NCBI GenBank assembly: GCA_014860745.1
Contig: JACZJC010000034.1
Coordinates: 1-44,868, forward strand
Reading direction: 5' to 3'
Length of the DNA stretch: 44,868 bases
DNA from: Anaerolineales bacterium
GTDB lineage: Bacteria > Chloroflexota > Anaerolineae > Anaerolineales > Villigracilaceae
Part shown: positions 16,704 to 25,526 of the stretch, piece after piece
How positions within the stretch are numbered: position 1 is the first letter of the stretch
Layout of the letters: each line of letters begins with the position of its first letter
Made by a program: the position numbers and the translations under genes
The notes under the pieces: generated by a model
What the model was told of the DNA's origin: nothing
The model's input: the letters and a program-made list of their open reading frames with translations, nothing else
The model's database searches: none

Positions 16704-16735
16704 AAAAAGGACTCGTAATAATCCGAGTCCTTTTT
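16704..16735 (+). terminator. Rho-independent terminator after trxB
   Basis: AAAAAGGACTCG, an 8-base loop, and CGAGTCCTTTTT give a 12-bp stem ending in a T-run, about 85 bp after the trxB stop. Confidence 0.92.
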
Positions 16736-16843
16736 GTGCGTAAAAAATATGACATTTTGTACTTATGACCTGAAATACTTTCGGATAAAATGAGTGAAAA
16801 TTGGCGGCGTTTAATAGCCGTTAAATCCATCCCTGGAGGAACA

Positions 16844-17779
16844 ATGAAGAAAATCTCAATTATCGGCGCCGGTATGACGGGCTCCACGGCCGCACACTGG
16901 ATCGCCGAGCGTGAACTTGCTGATGTGGTTTTATTGGATGTGTTGGAGGGAATGCCTCAGGGTAAAAGCCTCGATCTCGCGCAGGCCATGCCCATCATTG
17001 GTAAGGACGCGGAAATCGTAGGCACGAATGATTATTCCGCGACCAAAGGCTCGGATATTATCATCATCACCGCCGGGCTTCCCCGTAAACCCGGTATGAG
17101 CCGTGATGATTTGCTCAAGACCAATGCCGAGATCGTGGGCAAAGCCGCAACCGAAACCCTGAAATATTCCCCGGACGCTTTTTATATTGTATTGACGAAC
17201 CCGCTCGACACGATGGCGTACCTGACCATGAAGAAGACCGGCCTGCCGCGCGAGCGGGTGATCGGCCAGGCTGGCATTTTAGACTCCGCTCGCATGCGTG
17301 CATTCGTGGCCATGGAGACCGGTGTGAGTGTGGAAAATATCCAGTGCTATGTGCTGGGCGGGCATGGCGATGAGATGGTCCCGCTGACCCGCCATTCCAA
17401 CGTGGCCGGCATTCCGTTGAAGGAATATTTACCTGCCGACAAACTCGAAGCCATCGTCAACCGTACCCGCAAGGGCGGCGGCGAGATCGTCAATTTGCTG
17501 AAGACCGGTTCGGCGTATTATGCGCCTTCCATGGCTTGTGTGCAGATGGCGGATGCGATTATAAAAGACAAGAAGTTGATCGTGCCTTGCGCGGCATATA
17601 TGAATGGTGAATACGGCTTGAAGGATATGTACTTTGGCGTGCCCGTCATGCTTGGCGCAGGCGGCATGGAACGCATCATCGAATACCGCTTCGATGCCGA
17701 GGAAAAAGCCATGTTCGAAAAATCCGCCGCGTCTGTCAAAGAGACACACGAGGCGTTGAAGAGTTTGGTGACATTCTAA
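16844..17779 (+). CDS. mdh: Malate dehydrogenase (LDH-like type)
   Basis: NAD-dependent malate/oxaloacetate interconversion in the TCA cycle. The 311-residue protein has the Rossmann motif ISIIGAGMTGSTAAHW, NAD-ribose Asp in VLLDVLEG, substrate-binding Arg in AGLPRKPGMSRDDLL (two Arg in the mobile loop), TNPLDTMAYL, and catalytic His in LGGHGDEMVPL. Arg in the active-site loop, rather than Gln, favours malate over lactate. GGAGG lies just before the ATG at 16844; the longer frame from 16790 is not needed. Citrate synthase follows 80 bp downstream, so both may be expressed together. Confidence 0.95.
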   Translation: MKKISIIGAGMTGSTAAHWIAERELADVVLLDVLEGMPQGKSLDLAQAMPIIGKDAEIVGTNDYSATKGSDIIIITAGLPRKPGMSRDDLLKTNAEIVGKAATETLKYSPDAFYIVLTNPLDTMAYLTMKKTGLPRERVIGQAGILDSARMRAFVAMETGVSVENIQCYVLGGHGDEMVPLTRHSNVAGIPLKEYLPADKLEAIVNRTRKGGGEIVNLLKTGSAYYAPSMACVQMADAIIKDKKLIVPCAAYMNGEYGLKDMYFGVPVMLGAGGMERIIEYRFDAEEKAMFEKSAASVKETHEALKSLVTF

Positions 17780-17782
17780 GAA

Positions 17783-17835
17783 CGTTGCAGGGAGGGGAAT
17801 CTTCCCGATAGCACTCAAAGACTGCCCTCGCAACG
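17783..17835. repeat. Degenerate short copy of the GTCATTGCGAGG-type palindrome
   Basis: CGTTGCAGGGAG facing GCCCTCGCAACG, with CTTCCCGA inside, in the mdh/citrate synthase gap. It resembles the ends of the elements at 9368 and 22887 but is shortened and diverged. Confidence 0.45.
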
Positions 17836-17859
17836 ATAAAATTGTGATCCGGAGGAAAA

Positions 17860-19182
17860 ATGATCTTGCATGAAAAAATCTCAGCTCAACTGCCTGCATG
17901 GCGCGAGCGAATCAAATCCCTGGCGAAGGAACATGCCGATGTCAAAGTGGAGGATGTCACCATCGGCCAGATCGTCGGCGGGATGCGCGATATCAAATCA
18001 CTGCTCTCGGATGTCTCATTTGTTGACCCGGCCGAAGGTATTCGTTTCCGTGGATTGTCCATTCCTGAAATGTTGAAGGCTCTGCCGAAGGCGCGCGGCG
18101 GCAAGATGCCTATGGTGGGCGGTTTGTATTATCTTTTGATGGTCGGCGAAGTGCCCACAAAGGAACAAGCCCTGGAAGTGGAAGCCGAGTGGGCAAAGCG
18201 TGCTGATATTCCAGATTACGTGTACAAGATGTTGAAGACCATGCCGAAGGATACTCATCCGATGATTCTCCTGACTCTGGCGGTAATGTCGCTGGAACGG
18301 ACATCAGCCTTTGCGGCCAAATACAAGGAAGGCATGAAGAAGGATGAATATTGGGAGCCTGCCCTCGAAGACAGCCTCAACCTGACCGCGAAGATCCCTG
18401 TCATTGCGGCGTTCATCTATCGCTATAAATATTTCGACGAAAAGAAAAACCCCAAATACAACCCAAAATTGGATTACGGCGCAAATTTTGCACGTATGAT
18501 GAAAGTATCGGATAAAAAGGGATATGCCGAATTATCGCGTCTGTACTTTATCCTGCACTCCGACCATGAATCCGGGAACGTCAGCGCTCACGCCACGCAT
18601 TTGGTTGGTTCCTCGCTCTCCGATATTTACTTCGCCTATTCCGCCGGTTTGAGCGGGCTGGCCGGTCCCCTGCACGGATTGGCAAACCAGGAATGTTTGG
18701 GCTGGCTGCTGGAAGTGCATAAGCGGTTCTCCGGTGTGCCATCCCGTGACGACCTGTACAAATTCGCGTGGGATACCCTCAACAGCGGCAAGGTCATCCC
18801 CGGATATGGGCACGCGGTTCTGCGTGTCCCCGACCCACGCTTTACCGCGCAGATGGAGTTTGCGAAAAAGAATTTCCCCGATGATGAGCTCGTTCGTTTG
18901 GCCGATATGGTCTTCGACGTTGTTCCCGCCGTGTTGAAAGAGCAGGGCAAGGCCAAAAATCCTGCGCCGAATGTGGATGCCATCTCCGGCACGCTGCAGC
19001 ATTATTATGGCGTACGGGAATTCGATTTCTATACAGTCTTGTTCGGCGTAGGCCGCGCTCTCGGCGTGACCGCCAACTACGTTTGGGCTCGCGCTCTTGG
19101 TCAGCCCATCGAACGGCCTAAATCCTTGACGACGAAGATGCTCGAAGATATCGTGGCCAAAGCAAGCGCCCAACCTGCCTGA
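17860..19182 (+). CDS. Citrate synthase, eukaryote-type
   Basis: Condenses acetyl-CoA and oxaloacetate to citrate. At 440 residues, with an N-terminal extension and motifs such as FRGLSIPEML, SDHESGNVSAHATHLV (catalytic His region), LAGPLHGLANQECLGWL, GYGHAVLRVPDPRF and FGVGRALGV, it belongs to the long form found in mitochondria and some bacteria rather than the GltA type. The RBS CCGGAGG precedes the ATG by a normal distance. Located behind mdh and followed by a strong terminator, it forms a small TCA-cycle cluster. Confidence 0.94.
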   Translation: MILHEKISAQLPAWRERIKSLAKEHADVKVEDVTIGQIVGGMRDIKSLLSDVSFVDPAEGIRFRGLSIPEMLKALPKARGGKMPMVGGLYYLLMVGEVPTKEQALEVEAEWAKRADIPDYVYKMLKTMPKDTHPMILLTLAVMSLERTSAFAAKYKEGMKKDEYWEPALEDSLNLTAKIPVIAAFIYRYKYFDEKKNPKYNPKLDYGANFARMMKVSDKKGYAELSRLYFILHSDHESGNVSAHATHLVGSSLSDIYFAYSAGLSGLAGPLHGLANQECLGWLLEVHKRFSGVPSRDDLYKFAWDTLNSGKVIPGYGHAVLRVPDPRFTAQMEFAKKNFPDDELVRLADMVFDVVPAVLKEQGKAKNPAPNVDAISGTLQHYYGVREFDFYTVLFGVGRALGVTANYVWARALGQPIERPKSLTTKMLEDIVAKASAQPA

Positions 19183-19194
19183 CGAATGAAAAGC

Positions 19195-19228
19195 AAACTC
19201 CCGAAGTTGAAAACACTTCGGGAGTTTT
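19195..19228 (+). terminator. Rho-independent terminator after citrate synthase
   Basis: AAACTCCCGAAGT, a 7-base loop, then ACTTCGGGAGTTTTATTTAT: a 13-bp stem and a T-rich tail. The rest of the gap to 19477 shows no gene. Confidence 0.93.
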
Positions 19229-19477
19229 ATTTATCCTTCTGATTCAAGACCTTATCATTAGCGTGTTTAATCCCGCATTTTCCCCCAATCTTCCGCTGCG
19301 CATAAGATCTCCCCGCGAATACCATTTCTCAGAATTTTTGAAGAACTTGAATTTCGCTGTGGTGAATCGTATCGGGATTCTCAGAAAAAGCACCGTTTCT
19401 CATCCCATAACTTACTGGGATATTGTGGGTTTCATAAAATGTCTTTAATTTTTATTCAAACAAAAGGAGATTTAGAA

Positions 19478-20383
19478 ATGAAGGTAGTATTCAAATGGAT
19501 CGGCATCGTGCTTGGCTCGCTGGTTGGGTTGATAATTGTCGCCGGCCTGGTTCTTTTTCTCATCGGAAACGCCCGACTTAACAAAGTTTATTCTTTTGAA
19601 CCGTCCAATCTCACCATTCCCACGGATGAGGTCAGTATTGCAAACGGCAAACACCGCGTCGAGTCGTTGTGCGCGGGCTGTCATGGTCCGGACTTAAGCG
19701 GCGTGGAAGGCTGGTTTAATGCCCCTCCAATTGGAATGATCGACTCGGCCAATCTCACTTCGGGAGAAGGCGGCGCCGGCCAGAAATTCACTTCGGATGA
19801 AGATTGGGTTCGCGCAATCCGCCATGGCATAGACCCGCAGGGCAAGCCCCTTTTCATGCCTGCCGTCTCATCCACAGCATACTTGAGCGATGAAGACCTG
19901 GCTTCAATCATCGCCTACGTCAAATCCGTCCCGCCAGTGGATCATAAAGTCAAGGAGAGATATTTCACACCTATGGCAAGGATTTTGGTCGCGGCGGGCG
20001 TGCTCGGCAAGTTGCCGGCCGAGGGAGTGAGCCATGATATTCATGTCTCTGCCCCGGAGCGCGGCGTAAGTGCGGAGTATGGAGAATATCTCGTGAACAC
20101 CCACGATTGCCGCGTGTGTCACGGACCCGACCTCAACGGCGGTCCCTTCCCCGACCCAACCATTACTAAAATATCGCCGAACCTGACCCCGGGTGGTGAA
20201 CTCGATTTTTGGACGGAGGAAGATTTTATAAATACAATCCGAACCGGCAAAACACCCAGCGGGCACGAACTCGACCCGTATTTCATGCCCTGGAATTATA
20301 TCAACCTGTTTTATGACGATGAATTAAAAGCCGTGTTCATGTATCTGCAGTCCCTGCCGAAATTGGAACAATACACAGAGTAA
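19478..20383 (+). CDS. Membrane-anchored dihaem c-type cytochrome
   Basis: From the ATG at 19478 (RBS AAAGGAG) the protein is 301 residues: one N-terminal transmembrane helix (about 7-30) acting as uncleaved signal-anchor, then two cytochrome c domains outside the membrane, with CAGCH at 65-69 and CRVCH at 211-215. Distal Met candidates are in KPLFMPAV and DPYFMPWN, so each haem can be His/Met ligated. The two halves are repeats of each other (HGPDLSG and HGPDLNG). It resembles cytochromes that feed electrons to terminal oxidases or dehydrogenases; no oxidase gene is adjacent, so the partner is unknown. Confidence 0.92.
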   Translation: MKVVFKWIGIVLGSLVGLIIVAGLVLFLIGNARLNKVYSFEPSNLTIPTDEVSIANGKHRVESLCAGCHGPDLSGVEGWFNAPPIGMIDSANLTSGEGGAGQKFTSDEDWVRAIRHGIDPQGKPLFMPAVSSTAYLSDEDLASIIAYVKSVPPVDHKVKERYFTPMARILVAAGVLGKLPAEGVSHDIHVSAPERGVSAEYGEYLVNTHDCRVCHGPDLNGGPFPDPTITKISPNLTPGGELDFWTEEDFINTIRTGKTPSGHELDPYFMPWNYINLFYDDELKAVFMYLQSLPKLEQYTE

Positions 20384-20454
20384 TAAAAAGCAGTCTGAAC
20401 TCCTGGTTTGTTTGAACGCAGTCTGGATTCAGGAAAATGGAAGATCGTTAAAAA

Positions 20455-20492
20455 ATTACAGCCATCGAACCAAAGAGTTCGATGGCTGTAAT
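20455..20492. terminator. Perfect 16-bp hairpin, probable bidirectional terminator
   Basis: ATTACAGCCATCGAAC and its exact complement flank the six-base loop CAAAGA. It lies between the plus-strand cytochrome gene and the minus-strand gene ending at 20503, with A/T-rich flanks on both sides. Confidence 0.8.
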
Positions 20493-20502
20493 CACTAACC
20501 TG

Positions 20503-20766
20503 CTAACTGCCTGCCTGCTTATTATGCTCGTCGGTAGCCAGGTCAAATTTGACCAGCCGGACGATCCGAGCCTTATCTCTCAGGTACCACGGGACGATCT
20601 GCCTTGCTTCCTCCAGGCTTTCCGCTTCGACGATGGCCCAACCAGTATGGTCGTTGTCTTTGCAACCCCACTCGAAATGATGAAGATAGCCCGCGGCGAA
20701 CAAATCATTAATAGCCTGGTCGCATTTTTCGATGGGATGAGCCGATTCAATAATATACCGATTCAT
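20503..20766 (-). CDS. Small conserved protein, possible ferredoxin-like (YCII/Dabb-type) fold
   Basis: An 87-residue protein beginning MNRYIIESAHP and containing HFEWGCKDNDHTGWAIVEA and EEARQIVPWYLR. Its size and the alternation of strands and helices suggest a small dimeric alpha-beta barrel, and the EEARQIVP segment recalls short YCII-like domains, but I cannot assign it firmly. RBS AAGGAG precedes the ATG. Flanked by its own terminator; probably monocistronic. Confidence 0.7.
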   Translation of the reverse strand: MNRYIIESAHPIEKCDQAINDLFAAGYLHHFEWGCKDNDHTGWAIVEAESLEEARQIVPWYLRDKARIVRLVKFDLATDEHNKQAGS

Positions 20767-20829
20767 GGTTTCTCCTTACCAATAAATATGAAGTAATTAT
20801 AGGCATTTTGAGTTGATTTCCAACAGGTT

Positions 20830-21366
20830 TCATTTCTGGGAAAGGGCTGGAAGATATTTTTCCCGCAGGCTCGCCATGTGATGATCGACATGACCGACAA
20901 GCATGAAGATCAACGCACGGGCGCTCACTGCCGACCCGCTGGCTGTTCCAACCTGCGCGGCGGATTCTTCGCTGATATTTTTGATGGCAATCGCATTCGC
21001 GCGGCGGAGATATTCGAACTCGCTGAGAAGGTCGCCAACCGCCAGTTCATCCGCTCCCGATTCACGGACGAAATCCTCCTGCTCGAAGCCGGAAAGCGGA
21101 GTCTTGTCTTTGCGGGAGATGCGCAGCAGACGATAGGAGAAGACACGCTCGGCATCTATCAGGTGGGAGATTATTTCTTTGATGGACCATTCCCCAGGTC
21201 CGGTGCGGAAGCGGGCTTGTTTGTCGGATAAATTTCCAAGCGTTGATCTGAGTTCATCAATTTGGATGGTCAGTACCGCGGCCACATCGCCACGGGCTGC
21301 GGCGCGCTGGATGTAATCTGCATAAAAGGGGGCATACTCCTGGGGAGTGGGAGGGGAAATGGGCAT
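20830..21366 (-). CDS. DinB-superfamily protein
   Basis: A 178-residue four-helix-bundle protein of the DinB/YfiT-like group: WSIKEIISHLIDAERVFSYR (first metal-ligand His in ISHLIDAE), and a C-terminal HVDHHMASLREKYL that supplies the two remaining His ligands. Members bind a divalent metal; some are thiol-dependent transferases, but most are uncharacterised. The name reflects damage-inducible relatives in Bacillus; there is no LexA-type site seen here. Start chosen at the only well-placed ATG. Confidence 0.85.
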   Translation of the reverse strand: MPISPPTPQEYAPFYADYIQRAAARGDVAAVLTIQIDELRSTLGNLSDKQARFRTGPGEWSIKEIISHLIDAERVFSYRLLRISRKDKTPLSGFEQEDFVRESGADELAVGDLLSEFEYLRRANAIAIKNISEESAAQVGTASGSAVSARALIFMLVGHVDHHMASLREKYLPALSQK

Positions 21367-21500
21367 TTGGGAATTTTCTTTCTAATGCGCATCAAGATGA
21401 CGCCTGAATTCTGATTTTCTCTTCCGCGGCTGGACAATTCACATAGTATAACAAACCCTCAGAGTTTGCTCCGCAGGGTTTGTTGGATTTACATTGTGAG

Positions 21501-21785
21501 TCAGGCGGAAAGTTTTAACACCTCGTTGAGAAAAGTCACCTCGGGCGGACCTTTCACGCCTGCGCGTGCGGTCGCCTCGCGAAATTCCTGCGACTGGAAC
21601 ATCTGCATGGCCTTCTCTTTGTCGGCATATTCTCCCAGAATAGTGACCTCGTTGGGGCTATCTGCCTTGCTGAAGGCGCGCACTCCCATTGAGCCAAAAT
21701 TCTTGCGGAGTGCGGCGGCCTCCTCGAAAACAGACTTCCATTTTACGAGATCTTCAACAGTAAATCGGACGAGTACGTGTATCAT
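21501..21785 (-). CDS. Small antibiotic-biosynthesis-monooxygenase/DUF-like dimeric barrel protein
   Basis: A 94-residue protein (MIHVLVRFTVEDLVKWK, then VTILGEYADKEKAMQMFQS) matching the general pattern of small ferredoxin-like barrels such as ABM or similar families. Substrate unknown. The ATG at 21785 is chosen because AAGGAG lies 8 bp upstream; the in-frame ATG two codons earlier is too close to that RBS. Confidence 0.65.
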   Translation of the reverse strand: MIHVLVRFTVEDLVKWKSVFEEAAALRKNFGSMGVRAFSKADSPNEVTILGEYADKEKAMQMFQSQEFREATARAGVKGPPEVTFLNEVLKLSA

Positions 21786-21880
21786 GGTCATTCTCCTTTA
21801 CGATAAATTGGACTTTATACTACAACCCGATTGTTACGCAATGGGTTCTATTTAGCTCCCTCGCCGAATCCCATTCGCTG

Positions 21881-21913
21881 TATAATCATGTCAGACAATC
21901 ATTTGGAGTATCC
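21881..21913 (+). promoter_or_regulatory. -10 box and RBS of deoC
   Basis: TATAAT at 21881-21886 and TTGGAG at 21902-21907 precede the ATG at 21914 with normal spacing. No clear -35 box is visible. Confidence 0.45.
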
Positions 21914-22876
21914 ATGACTTCTAACCACACTCGAAATCCCGGCACGCCCCTCGACCTTGATTGGGTGATGGGCGCGCACGTCAACAAAAGCGCGGTGGAA
22001 CGGCGCGTTGAGTCCCTGCCTAAGCGGCGGACCATCAAAAAAGACTGGCAGGCGGCATGGCTATTACGCGCCATCACCAACATCGACTTAACCACCCTCG
22101 CGGGCGATGACACACCCGGGCGGGTACATCGTCTGTGCGCCAAAGCCAAACAACCCGTCCGCGCGGATATGCTGGAAAAACTTGGATTAAACGGCGAGCG
22201 GATCACCGTCGGTGCGGTGTGCGTGTACCCAAACCGTGTCGCGGATGCAGTTCATGCGCTTCAAGGCTCTACCATTCCAGTTGCCTCTGTTGCGACAGGG
22301 TTTCCTGCGGGACAGACTCCTCTGCCACAGCGTATTCAGGAAATCGAGCAAGCCGTGGAAGCAGGCGCAAAAGAAATTGACGTGGTCATCGCCCGCAATT
22401 ATGTGTTGACGGGTGACTGGGCTGCCATGTATGACGAACTGCAACAATTCCGCAAAGCCTGCGGTGACGCGACACACATGAAGACCATCCTCGCAACAGG
22501 TGACCTCGGTTCCCTCAAGCAGGTTTATCAAGCCAGCCTCGTCGCGATGATGGCAGGCTCGGACTTTATCAAGACATCCACAGGCAAGGAAACAGTCAAC
22601 GCCACACTGGAATTCAGCCTCGTGATGACGCGCGCCATCCGCGATTATTTAGATCGCTTCGGCTACAAAGTTGGCTTCAAACCCGCGGGCGGCATCAGCT
22701 CCGCGAAGCAGGCGTTGGCATGGCAGTCCCTTATGAAGGAAGAACTCGGCGATGAATGGCTGAAGAATGACTTGTTCCGCATTGGCGCGTCCAGCTTGTT
22801 GACCGATATCGAGCGGCAGTTGTATCACTACATTACTGGTCACTACGCGGCGAAACATCACATGCCGATGGGATAA
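21914..22876 (+). CDS. deoC: Deoxyribose-phosphate aldolase
   Basis: Splits 2-deoxyribose 5-phosphate to acetaldehyde and glyceraldehyde 3-phosphate. At 320 residues it is of the longer class. The Schiff-base lysine is Lys220 in DFIKTSTGK; the proton-relay Asp lies in EIDVVIAR (156) and the second Lys in GFKPAGGI. The following aldehyde dehydrogenase can oxidise the acetaldehyde product, so the pair forms a deoxynucleoside salvage/degradation unit, separated only by a palindromic repeat. Confidence 0.95.
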   Translation: MTSNHTRNPGTPLDLDWVMGAHVNKSAVERRVESLPKRRTIKKDWQAAWLLRAITNIDLTTLAGDDTPGRVHRLCAKAKQPVRADMLEKLGLNGERITVGAVCVYPNRVADAVHALQGSTIPVASVATGFPAGQTPLPQRIQEIEQAVEAGAKEIDVVIARNYVLTGDWAAMYDELQQFRKACGDATHMKTILATGDLGSLKQVYQASLVAMMAGSDFIKTSTGKETVNATLEFSLVMTRAIRDYLDRFGYKVGFKPAGGISSAKQALAWQSLMKEELGDEWLKNDLFRIGASSLLTDIERQLYHYITGHYAAKHHMPMG

Positions 22877-22886
22877 GAATGATTAC

Positions 22887-22981
22887 GTCATTGCGAGGAG
22901 GGTGCTCTTCCCGACGAAGCAATCTCATATATTATGTTGGAGATTGCTTCGGGCGAAGAACAAGAACGCCCTCGCAATGAC
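22887..22981. repeat. Long palindromic intergenic element, copy 2 (GTCATTGCGAGG type)
   Basis: GTCATTGCGAGGAGGG at one end, CCCTCGCAATGAC at the other, with GAAGCAATCTC facing GAGATTGCTTC inside. Same family as 9368-9477. It lies within the presumed deoC-ALDH transcript and could form a long hairpin in the RNA. Confidence 0.88.
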
Positions 22982-23000
22982 GGAATAAGTGGAGTTTTAT

Positions 23001-25433
23001 ATGAGCAAATTACTGGAAATCTTCAACACCATGGAATACGGACCTGCGCCCGAGGCGCCTGATGCTGTTAAAGCATGGCTGGATGAGCATGGACGCAAGT
23101 TTGGCTTGTTCATCAACAACGAGTGGGTGACACCGAAAGGGGCGAAGTTCTATCCTTCGTATAACCCTGCGAATGGGGAGTTGTTGGCGGAGACCACGCA
23201 GGCTGGGCAAAAGGAAGTGGATGCGGCGGTAGGCGCGGCGCGTGAGGCGTTCAAAACTTGGAGCAAGACTCCAGGTGTGACTCGTGCGCGGTATCTGTAT
23301 GCCATTGCGCGCAACCTTCAGAAACATTCGCGCTTGCTGGCTGTGCTTGAAAGCATGGACAACGGCAAGCCGATTCGTGAATCTCGCGATATTGATGTGC
23401 CGTTGCTGGCGCGTCACTTTTATTATTATGCAGGTTGGGCGCAGTTGATGGAAACTGAACTACGCGATTATCAATCTGTCGGTGTGGTCGGGCAGATCAT
23501 CCCGTGGAATTTCCCACTGTTGATGTTGGCGTGGAAGATCGCGCCTGCGATTGCAATGGGCAATACGGTGGTGTTGAAGCCTGCTTCGTACACAAGACTT
23601 ACTGCTTTATTGTTTGCTGAAATTGTCGCTGAGGCGGGGTTGCCTGCTGGCGTTGTAAATGTCATTACTGGAAGCAGCAGTGCGGGCGCGATGATTGTTG
23701 AACATCCCGATGTGGACAAGATCGCGTTCACGGGTTCGACCGATGTCGGGCGCACGCTCCGCAAGCAGACGGCTGGCTCTGGAAAAAAACTCTCGCTTGA
23801 GTTGGGTGGCAAGAGTCCATTCGTCGTGTTTGACGATGCCGATTTGGATGGAGCAGTTGAAGGCGTGGTCGATGCGATTTGGTTTAATCAGGGTCAGGTT
23901 TGCTGCGCAGGGTCAAGGCTCATTGTGCAGGAAAATGTCGCGGGGAAGTTCATCCAAAAATTAAAGGCTCGCATGGAACACATGCGCGTGGGCGACCCGC
24001 TGGATAAAGCGATCGACATGGGTGCGATCGTTGACCAAAGCCAATGGGATACGATCGATGGTTGGGTGAAGACGGGCATTGCCGAAGGCGGCGAATGTTT
24101 TCAGCCGAATATCGCGCTGCCCGAAAAGGGGCTGTTTTATAAACCCACGCTCATCACGGGGCTTGACCCCGCCGCTGCAACCGTGCAGGAAGAAATTTTC
24201 GGACCCGTGCTGGTCTCGCTTACTTTCCGCACGCCGAGCGAAGCCATCGAACTTGCGAATAACACGCGCTATGGTCTCGCCGCGAGTGTGTGGAGCGATA
24301 ACATCAACCTCGCGCTCGATGTCGCGAGCAAGATCAAGGCGGGCTCGGTGTGGGTCAATTGCACCAATCAATTCGACGGCGCTTCGGGCTTCGGCGGCTA
24401 TCGCGAGTCGGGCTACGGGCGCGAAGGCGGGCGTGAAGGTCTGTTTGAATATTTAAGACCGACATGGATGGATCGTCCACGCCCTGAGTTTGTACTGGAT
24501 GAAAAGAAGAAGTGGGGCGAACACGTGCCTACGCTTCCTTCTCAGCCGACAGTTGCTCGGGCAAATGGACATTCGCTTCCGCCGATAGATCGCACGCCGA
24601 AGATGTACATCGGCGGCAAGCAGGTACGACCCGATGGCGCGTACACTTCAAGCGTGTTGAGTGCGAAGGGAAAACTTATTGGTCAGGTCGGTGATGGCAA
24701 TCGCAAAGATATTCGTGATGCAGTTGAAGCCGCACACAAAGCGCGGACATCAGGCTGGGCGATGCGTCACGGATATAACCGTTCGCAAATTTTATATTTC
24801 ATCGCCGAGAACTTGGATGCTCGCAATGCAGAGTTCGTCAAACGCATTGTCGAAATGACGGGACGCACGCAGAAGTCCGCTCAAGCCGAAGTGGATGCGT
24901 CCGTCGAAAGATTGTTCACTTACGCCGCATGGGCAGATAAATACGGCGGCACCGTGCAAGAGACCACCCTGCGCGGAATCACCGTCGCGGTCAATGAACC
25001 TGTCGGTGTGATTGGTATTGCCTGCCCCGATGAAATGCCCTTGCTTGGTTTCGTCTCGCTCATGGCGCCTGCCATTGCACGCGGCAACAGTGTGGTGATG
25101 ATCCCCAGCCAGAAATATCCGCTCTCCGCCACAGACTTCTATCAGGTGCTCGATACCTCTGATGTGCCTGGCGGTGTGGTCAATATCGTTACAGGCGACC
25201 GTGACCATTTGGTCAAGACGCTTGTTCAACACGAAGATGTTGACTCGCTCTGGTACTTCGGCTCGGCGGAAGGCAGTTACCACGTCGAGAACGAGTCCGC
25301 ATCCAACATGAAGCGCACATGGACAGGCTACGATCTGCCCCGAAATTGGACGTCCCGCGAGCAGGGCGAAGGTCACGAGTTCCTGCACGAGGCGACTCAG
25401 GTCAAGAATATCTGGGTGCCGACAGGGGAGTGA
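23001..25433 (+). CDS. Double-domain aldehyde dehydrogenase (ALDH16-like)
   Basis: An 810-residue protein made of two ALDH-fold parts. The first (about 35-490) is complete: IIPWNFPLLM, FTGSTDVGR, catalytic Glu267 in LELGGKSP and Cys301/302 in GQVCCAG. The second (about 535-800) keeps the NAD-binding-domain features (AVNEPVGVIGI, IARGNSVVMIP) but lacks a catalytic Cys and most of the C-terminal catalytic domain. This complete-plus-degenerate layout is that of the ALDH16 family. It follows deoC and probably oxidises its acetaldehyde product. Start at 23001 (GGAG eight bases upstream). The final 29 bp of the gene are duplicated at 26242-26270, beyond the MNT-HEPN pair. Confidence 0.92.
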   Translation: MSKLLEIFNTMEYGPAPEAPDAVKAWLDEHGRKFGLFINNEWVTPKGAKFYPSYNPANGELLAETTQAGQKEVDAAVGAAREAFKTWSKTPGVTRARYLYAIARNLQKHSRLLAVLESMDNGKPIRESRDIDVPLLARHFYYYAGWAQLMETELRDYQSVGVVGQIIPWNFPLLMLAWKIAPAIAMGNTVVLKPASYTRLTALLFAEIVAEAGLPAGVVNVITGSSSAGAMIVEHPDVDKIAFTGSTDVGRTLRKQTAGSGKKLSLELGGKSPFVVFDDADLDGAVEGVVDAIWFNQGQVCCAGSRLIVQENVAGKFIQKLKARMEHMRVGDPLDKAIDMGAIVDQSQWDTIDGWVKTGIAEGGECFQPNIALPEKGLFYKPTLITGLDPAAATVQEEIFGPVLVSLTFRTPSEAIELANNTRYGLAASVWSDNINLALDVASKIKAGSVWVNCTNQFDGASGFGGYRESGYGREGGREGLFEYLRPTWMDRPRPEFVLDEKKKWGEHVPTLPSQPTVARANGHSLPPIDRTPKMYIGGKQVRPDGAYTSSVLSAKGKLIGQVGDGNRKDIRDAVEAAHKARTSGWAMRHGYNRSQILYFIAENLDARNAEFVKRIVEMTGRTQKSAQAEVDASVERLFTYAAWADKYGGTVQETTLRGITVAVNEPVGVIGIACPDEMPLLGFVSLMAPAIARGNSVVMIPSQKYPLSATDFYQVLDTSDVPGGVVNIVTGDRDHLVKTLVQHEDVDSLWYFGSAEGSYHVENESASNMKRTWTGYDLPRNWTSREQGEGHEFLHEATQVKNIWVPTGE
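25405..25433 (+). repeat. Direct repeat, left copy (last 29 bp of the ALDH gene)
   Basis: The segment starting AGAATATCTGGG and ending at the TGA stop matches 26242-26270 at 28 of 29 positions. The pair flanks the MNT-HEPN module with 837 bp between equivalent points. Confidence 0.93.
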
Positions 25434-25456
25434 CCCCCTCCGCCGCTATCGCGGCA

Positions 25457-25500
25457 CCTCCCCCAAATGCGACGGTGATTCTGTCGAATTTGGGGGAGGG
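25457..25500 (+). terminator. Strong hairpin after the ALDH gene
   Basis: CCTCCCCCAAAT pairs with AATTTGGGGGAGG, with an inner CGAC/GTCG stem. It lies 24 bp after the ALDH stop and before the MNT gene. No T-run follows on the plus strand, so it may be an intergenic repeat as well as a terminator. A second small hairpin (GCCGC-tatc-GCGGC) lies just before it. Confidence 0.6.
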
Positions 25501-25510
25501 AAGGCTGTTG

Positions 25511-25516
25511 TATAAT
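25511..25516 (+). promoter_or_regulatory. -10 box of the MNT-HEPN operon
   Basis: TATAAT at 25511-25516, only 10 bp before the ATG at 25527, which has no RBS. A leader of a few bases or none is predicted. Confidence 0.45.
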
Positions 25517-25526
25517 TATTGATAAT

